Position numbers and translations under genes: made by a program
In this document: positions 6,850-12,323 of the stretch, piece after piece
Numbering within the stretch: position 1 is the first letter of the stretch
Layout: each line of letters starts with the position of its first letter
DNA from: Alectryocaccomicrobium faecavium
Lineage (GTDB): Bacteria; Bacillota; Clostridia; Christensenellales; Aristaeellaceae
Direction of reading: 5' to 3'
Assembly (NCBI GenBank): GCA_018713425.1
Contig: DVOT01000190.1
Span: 1-18,785, forward strand
DNA: 18,785 nucleotides
The notes under the pieces: generated by a model
What the model was told of the DNA's origin: nothing
The model's input: the letters and a program-made list of their open reading frames with translations, nothing else
Database searches by the model: none

Positions 6850-7856
6850 TATGCGCCCATCGCCTTCTCGAGCGCGCTGAGAATGCCCTCATACTGCGCC
6901 CGGAGATACAGAACATCCTTCTCCGCGTAGAGCACCGCGTCCAGCACGCCAATGCGGTCTTCCTTCACGGCCGCAAGATTTTGCCAGCCGGGATTGGTGG
7001 AGAGCGCCTCGGGAATCTCGCCCGTGCCCATAATGTCCGCGTACAGCACGAGGTCGCCCTCATAGTTTGCCAGCAGTTCGTTGCTGATGGGCGTGAAGGG
7101 GCCGTTGTTCGGGTCGCTGAGGAAATCCTGCGCCGCCTGCGTATAGGCCATGCCCAGATAATCATAGAGAATCTTGTTGAAATACCAGTATTCGCTCGGC
7201 GGAATGGAAACGCCGTCCATGTAATAGAACACGGAAACCGTCTTATCGCTCAGGCCCAGATCGCTGATGGCAGTTAGCGCACTCTCCTGCAACTGCGCAG
7301 CGTAATCGATCAGCGCCTGTGCCTGCTCCTCCAGGCCGAAGATTTCGCCAATATAGCCCAGCCGCTCGGCAAAATCAAAGCTTTCGCGATAGAGCGGGAT
7401 CACCGGCGCGATCTTTTCCAGCTGCTCAATATTTTCTTCTTCCATCAGCTGATAGACCAGGATCAGCTCCGGCTCGTAGCTTAAGATTTCTTCCAGGTTG
7501 AAGGGCTGCGAGTATTCCAGTACGGAAACGCCCTCGAAGAACGTGGGATAGGAATCCAATACCGCCTGCTCCGCCAGCACGGCCAGGGGCTTGATGCCAA
7601 AGGCGGCCAGGTCGCCCGCGCCGGAAAGCGCCACGATGCGCCGCGTATTGCGGTTATACGTCACGCTATCGCCATTAAGCGTGGTGAACGTGTACTCTTC
7701 CGCTTCCAGCGGGCGCGTATCCTCGAGCACTGGGATTTCCGGCAGAGCCGCCGTTTCCTCTTCCGCCACAGCGCACGCCGCAAAAACGGTCAACAACACC
7801 GCGGCCAAAAAAACACTCGCCATCCGACGCAGCCCAACATTTTTTGTTTGATTCAT
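6849..7856 (-). CDS. FecB/BtuF-type substrate-binding protein
   Basis: The 335-residue exported protein is the substrate-binding component of the importer (periplasmic-binding family PF01497). The N-terminus is a signal peptide: positively charged residues 5-11, then a hydrophobic core to Ala27. Cys28 in VFAAC suggests a lipoprotein, as usual in Gram-positives, although Phe at -3 is atypical; a signal peptidase I site after CAVA is the alternative. NTRRIVALSGAGDLAAFGIKPLAV marks the start of the binding fold, and YSQPFNLEEILSYEPELILV is the usual middle motif of the family. Start: ATG with a strong AAGGAGG seven bases upstream. It is the first gene of the seven-gene operon, with a good promoter at 7954-7983. 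Ligand unknown; siderophore, heme and corrinoid are all compatible. Confidence 0.93.
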   Translation of the reverse strand: MNQTKNVGLRRMASVFLAAVLLTVFAACAVAEEETAALPEIPVLEDTRPLEAEEYTFTTLNGDSVTYNRNTRRIVALSGAGDLAAFGIKPLAVLAEQAVLDSYPTFFEGVSVLEYSQPFNLEEILSYEPELILVYQLMEEENIEQLEKIAPVIPLYRESFDFAERLGYIGEIFGLEEQAQALIDYAAQLQESALTAISDLGLSDKTVSVFYYMDGVSIPPSEYWYFNKILYDYLGMAYTQAAQDFLSDPNNGPFTPISNELLANYEGDLVLYADIMGTGEIPEALSTNPGWQNLAAVKEDRIGVLDAVLYAEKDVLYLRAQYEGILSALEKAMGA

Positions 7857-7920
7857 ATCCCCGCCTCCTTAGTTCTTTACCCGCGCTTGCGCGCAAAAAT
7901 TTCCGTGCGGCAACAGCGTC

Positions 7921-7938
7921 AGTTTATGTACACTAACT
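7921..7938. promoter_or_regulatory. imperfect inverted repeat, operator candidate for the importer operon
   Basis: AGTTTATGTACACTAACT has the symmetric form AGTT-nn-TGTACA-nn-AACT (14 of 18 positions symmetric). It lies about 9-26 nt downstream of the expected transcription start of the importer/nitrogenase-like operon, a position where a bound repressor would block transcription. The regulator is not identifiable. Confidence 0.4.
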
Positions 7939-7953
7939 CCAGCCACGAAAAGT

Positions 7954-7983
7954 ATTTTACCTTGCTATATCCATATGTGTCAA
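7954..7983 (-). promoter_or_regulatory. sigma-A/sigma-70 promoter of the importer/nitrogenase-like operon
   Basis: On the minus strand TTGACA (7983-7978) and TAAAAT (7959-7954) are separated by 18 nt. The start is expected near 7947, leaving a leader of about 90 nt before the binding-protein ATG. That leader is too short for a cobalamin riboswitch and none of its motifs are seen. Confidence 0.75.
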
Positions 7984-8080
7984 TACCCGAATCATCTCAA
8001 CTTTTTTGTCAAACATATATCATTTATCGAAAAACAAAATTTTTACTTCCTAACTGGCCATTCTATCCGCAAGAAATAAC

Positions 8081-8109
8081 TTGACAAGCGTTCCGCCTTA
8101 TAGTATGAT
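8081..8109 (+). promoter_or_regulatory. sigma-A/sigma-70 promoter of the dapA-dapB-dapH operon
   Basis: A perfect TTGACA (8081-8086) and TATGAT (8104-8109) are separated by 17 nt. The start is expected near 8116, just before the lysine riboswitch. It diverges from the importer promoter, with about 100 nt between the two -35 boxes. Confidence 0.88.
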
Positions 8110-8129
8110 ACAGAAAATTGCATACGGTA

Positions 8130-8290
8130 TTGATAGAGGCGCAAAGCCGATGGGTGCGGGCGAGCCGGCAGGCAGCGACCCCGCGCGAGGCGTCTTTGCC
8201 GAATCGGTCCCGCGGGCGCGCGGTGCCGGTGGGGCCGTGGAGAAAATCCCCGGCACTGTCCGCACATGACTGTGTGGTTGCGCTATCTTG
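8130..8290 (+). promoter_or_regulatory. lysine riboswitch (L-box) aptamer
   Basis: This leader matches the L-box pattern: GATAGAGGCGC at the 5' edge (8132-8142), GCCGAA in the middle, a CTGTC element near 8257, and GCGCTATC (8280-8287) closing the P1 stem with the first element. It sits between a strong promoter and dapA and is followed by a terminator hairpin. Lysine binding should stabilise P1, leave the terminator free to form and switch the operon off. The 3' half of P1 (8280-8290) can instead pair with the 5' half of the terminator (8307-8317): GCGC with GCGC and CTTG with CAAG, which would be the antiterminator. The aptamer call is based on motif recognition, not on a covariance search. 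Confidence 0.87.
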
Positions 8291-8302
8291 TTCGAAAGGG
8301 AA

Positions 8303-8332
8303 ACGGCAAGCAGGCGCTTGCCGTCTTTGTTT
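8303..8332 (+). terminator. riboswitch-controlled intrinsic terminator
   Basis: ACGGCAAGC (8303-8311) and GCTTGCCGT (8316-8324) form a perfect nine-pair stem with a four-base AGGC loop, followed by CTTTGTTT. Its left arm competes for pairing with the 3' strand of the riboswitch P1 stem. A second CGGCAAG (8338-8344) can also pair with the right arm. Confidence 0.85.
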
Positions 8333-8393
8333 AAAACCGGCAAGATACGGTTGCCACTCACAAACGCTACACCATATAGAGGAGGCATCATCC

Positions 8394-9269
8394 ATGAATC
8401 TGAGCGGGAGTTATGTCGCGTTGATCACGCCCTTCCATCCGGATGGCAGCGTGAACTTTGAAAAGCTGGCTGAACTGTGCGAATGGCACGTGCAAAACGG
8501 CACGGACGGCATCGTGGCCCTGGGCACCACGGGCGAATCCAGCACCATGACGCACGAGGAGGACGACGCCGTCATCCGCCGCGTGCTGGACACGGTGAAC
8601 GGGCGCATTCCCGTCATCGCCGGCACGGGTTCCAACTGCACGGAAACCGCCATCATGAAATCCAAGGCCGCGCGCGATATGGGCGCGGACGGCATCCTGG
8701 TGATCACGCCCTATTACAACAAGGCGAATGAAAAGGGCATGTACCGCCACTTTGCCGACGTGGCGGACGCGGTGGGCCTGCCCACCATTCTCTACAACGT
8801 ACCGGGCCGCACGGGCTGCGCGCTCTCGCCCGCGTGCGTGGAAGCGCTCTCGCACCATCCGCACATCGTGGCGCTCAAGGAGGCCAGCGGCAACATTTCC
8901 TACGCCGCCAAGGTCGCGCGCTACATCCGCGAGGATTTTCAGATTCTTTCCGGCAACGACGATATGATCGTGCCCATGATGGCGCTGGGCGCCTCAGGCG
9001 TGATCTCGGTGTTCGCGAACATCTGCCCGGGCATTTGCCGCGATATGACGCACTCCTTCCTGGATGGCAATGTGGCGCGCGCCCGCGAATTGCAGCTGAA
9101 ATACCTCGATCTGATCAACGCGCTGTTCATTGAGGTGAACCCCATTCCCATCAAGGAAGCCATGAATCTGCTGGGCATGGAGGTGGGCGGCTATCGCCTG
9201 CCGCTGTGCGAAATGGACGAAAAGAACCGCGCCGCGCTCCAGAGCGCGCTGGCAATTTTGAGGGGGTAA
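8394..9269 (+). CDS. dapA: 4-hydroxy-tetrahydrodipicolinate synthase
   Basis: The 291-residue enzyme condenses pyruvate with aspartate semialdehyde, the first committed step of lysine and diaminopimelate synthesis in the cytoplasm. It is a TIM-barrel aldolase with all key residues: GTTGE with Thr45/Thr46 (44-48), Tyr134 in YNVPGRT, Arg139, and the Schiff-base Lys162 in ALKEASG. Length is normal for the family. Start: ATG with AGGAGG eight bases upstream; upstream in-frame codons fall inside the riboswitch and are not coding. It is the first gene of dapA-dapB-dapH, with dapB beginning four bases after the stop. Expression is expected to be repressed by lysine through the riboswitch. Confidence 0.97.
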   Translation: MNLSGSYVALITPFHPDGSVNFEKLAELCEWHVQNGTDGIVALGTTGESSTMTHEEDDAVIRRVLDTVNGRIPVIAGTGSNCTETAIMKSKAARDMGADGILVITPYYNKANEKGMYRHFADVADAVGLPTILYNVPGRTGCALSPACVEALSHHPHIVALKEASGNISYAAKVARYIREDFQILSGNDDMIVPMMALGASGVISVFANICPGICRDMTHSFLDGNVARARELQLKYLDLINALFIEVNPIPIKEAMNLLGMEVGGYRLPLCEMDEKNRAALQSALAILRG

Positions 9270-9273
9270 GCGC

Positions 9274-9990
9274 ATGCTAAAGATCTGGATTGTGGGCCGC
9301 GGCCGCATGGGCGGCGCGGTGGAGGCGGAAATCGCCGCCTGCGAAGATCTGGCGCTGGCCGGCGCCTCCGAATACGTGCCGGAGGCGGATTCCATCGGCG
9401 CGGCGGACGTGATCATCGATTTTTCCCACCCCAACAACACCCGCGCCGTATGCGAGCGCGCGGCGCGAGACGGTACAGCGCTGGTGCTGGGCACCACGGG
9501 CCTGGGCGACGCGCACCGCCAGTATATTGCCCAAGCCGCGCAAAAAGCGCCCGTCGTGCATTCGGCGAATTTCTCCACGGGCATTGCGATTTTTGAGCGC
9601 CTGCTGGCCGAAATGCGCGGCGTGAGCCACCTGTTCGATATCGAGGTGGTAGAGGCGCACCACCGCTATAAGCAGGACGCGCCCAGCGGCACCGCCAAGC
9701 TGCTGCTTGCCGCCATCGACCCGGAAAACGAGCGCGAACGCATCTATGGGCGCGGCGGCATGGGCGCGCGCGGCAACGAAATCGGCGTACACTCCATCCG
9801 CGGCGGCACCGTGGCGGGCGAGCATTCGGTGCTCTTTTTGGGCGAAGACGAGGTGCTGGAAATTCGCCATTCCGCGGCCAGCCGTCGCATCTTCGCGCGC
9901 GGCGCGCTCACCGCGGCGCGCTTCGCGGCCGGCAAGGCGCCCGGCCTCTATTCCATGCAGGACGTATTGTGGGGAGGAAAAGACGCATGA
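9274..9990 (+). CDS. dapB: 4-hydroxy-tetrahydrodipicolinate reductase
   Basis: The 238-residue enzyme reduces the DapA product to tetrahydrodipicolinate with NAD(P)H. The Rossmann nucleotide motif VGRGRMG is at 7-13, GTTG at 73-76, and the substrate and catalytic motif EAHHRYKQDAPSGTA at 127-141, with His129/His130, Lys133 and Gly139-Thr140. It is slightly shorter than the E. coli enzyme (273), as in many Firmicutes. Start: ATG with GAGGGGG seven bases upstream, four nt after dapA. The end overlaps dapH by four bases (ATGA), so translation is coupled. Confidence 0.97.
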   Translation: MLKIWIVGRGRMGGAVEAEIAACEDLALAGASEYVPEADSIGAADVIIDFSHPNNTRAVCERAARDGTALVLGTTGLGDAHRQYIAQAAQKAPVVHSANFSTGIAIFERLLAEMRGVSHLFDIEVVEAHHRYKQDAPSGTAKLLLAAIDPENERERIYGRGGMGARGNEIGVHSIRGGTVAGEHSVLFLGEDEVLEIRHSAASRRIFARGALTAARFAAGKAPGLYSMQDVLWGGKDA

Positions 9991-10679
9991 ACACCGAGGA
10001 AATCATCCGCGCCATTCACGAATCCAAAAAGACCACGCCCGTGAAACTCTACTTGCGCGAAAAGGAACCCATTCCCTTTGAAAACGTGAAGTCCTTTGGC
10101 GTGGGCGACCGCATTGTGTTCGGCGACTGGGCAGACATCGGCCCCATGCTGGAAAAATACGCCGACCGCATCGAGGACTATGTGGTGGAATCCGACCGGC
10201 GCAACAGCGCCATTCCGCTGCTGGACGCCAAGAACCTGCGCGCGCGCATCGAGCCGGGCGCGATCATCCGCGACCGCGTGGAAATTGGCGAGCGCGCGGT
10301 GATCATGATGGGCGCGGTGATCAACATCGGCGCGGTGATCGGCGAGGATACCATGATCGACATGGGCGCGGTGCTGGGCGGCCGGGCGACCGTGGGCAAG
10401 CGCTGCCACGTGGGCGCGGGCGCGGTGCTCGCGGGCGTGGTGGAACCCGCCAGCGCCAAGCCCGTGATCGTGGGCGACGACGTGCTCATCGGCGCGAACG
10501 CCGTGGTGCTCGAAGGCGTGGAAATCGGCAAAAACGCCGTGATCGCCGCGGGCGCGGTCGTGGTGAAAGACGTGCCGGAAAACGCCGTGGTCGCAGGCGT
10601 GCCTGCGCGCTTCATCAAATGGAAGGACGAGGGAACCCAGGCCAAAACCGCCCTGGTCGACGCGTTGCGCTCGCTGTGA
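9987..10679 (+). CDS. dapH: tetrahydrodipicolinate N-acetyltransferase
   Basis: The 230-residue enzyme acetylates tetrahydrodipicolinate using acetyl-CoA, the entry step of the acetylase branch of diaminopimelate synthesis found in Bacillus and relatives. Residues 1-80 form the family-specific N-terminal domain (KTTPVKLYL, FGDW). Residues from about 88 to 205 are hexapeptide repeats of a left-handed beta helix (for example GAVINIGAVIGEDTMIDMGA), ending in the VVAGVPARFIKW motif. The length and N-terminus fit DapH, not the longer succinyltransferase DapD. Start: ATG in the overlap with dapB, GGAGG nine bases upstream. The next enzymes of the branch (aminotransferase, deacetylase) are not in this window. 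Confidence 0.95.
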   Translation: MNTEEIIRAIHESKKTTPVKLYLREKEPIPFENVKSFGVGDRIVFGDWADIGPMLEKYADRIEDYVVESDRRNSAIPLLDAKNLRARIEPGAIIRDRVEIGERAVIMMGAVINIGAVIGEDTMIDMGAVLGGRATVGKRCHVGAGAVLAGVVEPASAKPVIVGDDVLIGANAVVLEGVEIGKNAVIAAGAVVVKDVPENAVVAGVPARFIKWKDEGTQAKTALVDALRSL

Positions 10680-10694
10680 GCGCGACATGCTCTG

Positions 10695-10725
10695 CCGCAT
10701 GCAAAACCATTGCATGCGGTTTTTT
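10695..10725 (+). terminator. rho-independent terminator of the dap operon
   Basis: CCGCATGCAA (10695-10704) and TTGCATGCGG (10710-10719) form a perfect ten-pair stem with a five-base loop, followed by a run of T to 10725. It starts 15 nt after the dapH stop codon. Confidence 0.95.
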
Positions 10726-10814
10726 ATGCGCACCCTTTCCTGGAAAAATGCGGAACCAATCGCGGCCTTCTTCCGTCAAATTCATAACAAAAAAAACGAA
10801 AAGGAGGTCCTATC

Positions 10815-11462
10815 GTGGAGAAACGCAAAAACTTGCCCGCGCGCCTGGGTGCGTGCCTGCTAGCGCTGCTCTTGCTCGCCCCGGCCGCGAGCGCGGACGA
10901 AGTCTACCCGAAAGCGCTCACCGCGCAGGAATACCAGACCTTAAACCTGTTCTTGAGCAATTTCACGGAAGTGGGCGTTGGGGAAATCTCCCCGTTCTCG
11001 CCGGATCAGGTGCTAGTCGATTTCGCGCACGACCACCTGTGGTGCAACCGCCACGATGATTTTGAATTCGGCGAATATTTCGACGGCTACAACTGCCGCG
11101 TGGCGGATACGGACATCCAGAGCGTGATCGACGACTATTTCTACGACGCGCCCCAGGTGGATCTGAGCCAGACGCGCCTGACCTATCGCGACGGGTATTA
11201 CTATCATCAGGAAACCGGCGGCTGGTCCTCGGGCGGCTTCGCCCTTTCCGCCAGCGCCTGCGCGCTGGGCGATGGCAAATGGCTCGTATCCTTCCTGGTA
11301 TTCGGCGCCTGTGAAATCTGGGACAACAACGAGTTGGGCCTCTCTTTTGCGGAAGCCATCGACAAATATGGCGCCCCCTGCAACCAGGGCGCGGCAGTGG
11401 TCCATTCCACCGACCTGGCCGACCGCTCCACCTACAAGATGGTTTCTTACACGCTGGTATAG
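10815..11462 (+). CDS. secreted protein of unknown function
   Basis: The 215-residue product is exported. It has a signal peptide with basic residues (KRK), a long leucine-rich core (11-22) and an AxA-type cleavage site after Ala27. The mature part is acidic and aromatic-rich with five cysteines (in WCNRHDD, YNCRVAD, SACALGD, GACEIWD and APCNQG). It begins with LTAQEYQTLNLFLSNFTEV, a segment that looks conserved in uncharacterised Clostridia proteins. No catalytic motif, membrane anchor or cell-wall sorting signal is seen. Start: GTG with AAGGAGGT six bases upstream. It lies alone between the dap terminator and a convergent toxin-antitoxin remnant; no convincing promoter is visible in 10726-10800. 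I do not recognise a function. Confidence 0.85.
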   Translation: MEKRKNLPARLGACLLALLLLAPAASADEVYPKALTAQEYQTLNLFLSNFTEVGVGEISPFSPDQVLVDFAHDHLWCNRHDDFEFGEYFDGYNCRVADTDIQSVIDDYFYDAPQVDLSQTRLTYRDGYYYHQETGGWSSGGFALSASACALGDGKWLVSFLVFGACEIWDNNELGLSFAEAIDKYGAPCNQGAAVVHSTDLADRSTYKMVSYTLV

Positions 11463-11486
11463 GCCCATTCCAAGATCACTGGAGAA

Positions 11487-11515
11487 AAGGCGCAGAGGTC
11501 AGTCCTCTACGCCTT
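11487..11515. terminator. bidirectional terminator candidate between convergent genes
   Basis: AAGGCGCAGAGG (11487-11498) and CCTCTACGCCTT (11504-11515) form an eleven-pair stem with one mismatch and a five-base loop. T-rich sequence follows on both strands (CCCTTTTC on plus, TTTTC on minus). It separates the secreted-protein gene from the convergent PIN remnant, whose stop codon falls in the loop. Confidence 0.55.
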
Positions 11516-11889
11516 CCCTTTCAAAAAATTGTGCAACAGTCATGCACTTTGGATGTTCCATATCCAGGCTTAAAAAATCCTTATCGCCGGTGAGGATAAT
11601 ATCCACATCCGACACGATGGCCGCGTTTAAGATCGGCTGGTCTTTTGCGTCGCGTATCAGCTTTTCCGCATGGTCTACCGCAGGGATTAACTCATAGGAC
11701 ATCTCTGCCAGCAGCACTTCAGCATCCGGGAGATACTTTGGCGCTTTCCGTCCAAGAATATCCCGCAATGTTGCGGTCACACAGGACGACTTCATGATTG
11801 TCTGCGATATAGAGCAACGCTCGCGCCGGTTTGGAACGGGGAAAGACCAATGCGGAAAACAGAATGTTTGTATCTACCAATATCCGCAT
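11499..11889 (-). pseudogene. PIN-domain toxin (VapC-like), frameshifted
   Basis: This is a PIN-family RNase toxin remnant. The first frame reads MRILVDTNILFSALVFP, with the catalytic Asp6, to CDRNIA. The second frame continues as LRDILGRKAP to the end, including KDQPILNAAIVSDVDIILTGDKDFL with the other two acidic sites. The two frames meet near 11761-11770. In this family the junction normally reads EL-x-x-(I/V)L, where the Glu is the conserved middle catalytic acid; that Glu is missing here. A deletion of 8 bp between short repeats (ATTGCGG) would explain both the frameshift and the loss. The start is an ATG one base after the antitoxin stop. It is less GC-rich than its surroundings, suggesting acquisition by transfer. 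Confidence 0.83.
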
Positions 11890-11890
11890 T

Positions 11891-12148
11891 TTACCGTCCC
11901 TTTCCATAGCGCGCTTCGTCTACAAGCGCCTGAATATCCTCCTCGCCGGATACGCCCAGCGCTTCAGCCACCCCGGCAAAGGCGGCCTGTGCTTTGCGGA
12001 TGGCCGCAGCGGAGGCGTTGCTGACAACGATTTCCCCATTCTGCTTTTGGAGAAAGAGGATTTTATCGCCGGATTATAGCCCAAGCTGTCGCCGGATTTC
12101 CACCGGCACAGTGATTTGACCGTTCGCAGAGATTTTCGCCAGGTGCAT
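11891..12148 (-). pseudogene. AbrB/SpoVT-type antitoxin, interrupted by an in-frame stop
   Basis: The 85-codon frame reads MHLAKISANGQITVPVEIRRQLGL, then a TAA (12076-12074), then SGDKILFLQKQNGEIVVSNAS and a helical tail to GKGR. The first part is the classic AbrB swapped-hairpin sequence (xxxGQITVPxEIRRxLGL), and the part after the stop is its direct continuation (normally LGLKxGDKI). A single base change in a Lys, Glu or Gln codon explains the stop. The tail (EALGVSGEEDIQALVDEARYG) is the toxin-binding region typical of such antitoxins. The ribosome site is GGTGG. It lies immediately upstream of the broken PIN toxin. Confidence 0.85.
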
Positions 12149-12201
12149 GCAAGCCACCCTTTCTATTCTTTAGAACTCAAGTTTTCTTTATCTCTGCTCA
12201 T

Positions 12202-12236
12202 ATTATATCCCATGCCCGGAGAAAATAAACGCATCC
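12202..12236 (-). promoter_or_regulatory. possible promoter of the toxin-antitoxin remnant
   Basis: A perfect TATAAT (12207-12202) lies 54 nt upstream of the antitoxin ATG. The -35 region (TTTATT/GTTTAT, about 17 nt further) is weak. The surrounding stretch 12149-12323 is AT-rich and I see no gene in it. Confidence 0.45.
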
Positions 12237-12323
12237 GCACAAAAAAGAAGCCGCCATTTGTAAACTTTTCGAATCAAATTAAAAAAGCCTCAATACCTCG
12301 TTTCGCGCGCAAACCACAAAACT

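Noticed and set aside
7857..7947. Cobalamin riboswitch upstream of the importer operon
   Set aside because: The leader is only about 90 nt and shows none of the conserved B12-box sequence.
8007..8012. Second TTGACA upstream of the importer operon promoter
   Set aside because: No acceptable -10 box lies 16-19 nt downstream of it on the minus strand.
8015..8036. Fur-box-like AT-rich stretch (GATAAATGATATATG)
   Set aside because: The inverted symmetry of a Fur box is missing, and the position is upstream of the promoter; chance in AT-rich DNA is likely.
8118..8393. In-frame upstream extension of dapA
   Set aside because: It covers the lysine riboswitch and terminator. The ATG at 8394 has a good ribosome site and gives the normal DapA N-terminus.
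12286..12323. Terminator for the exporter pair
   Set aside because: A T run is present on the minus strand, but no stem longer than four pairs could be found directly before it.
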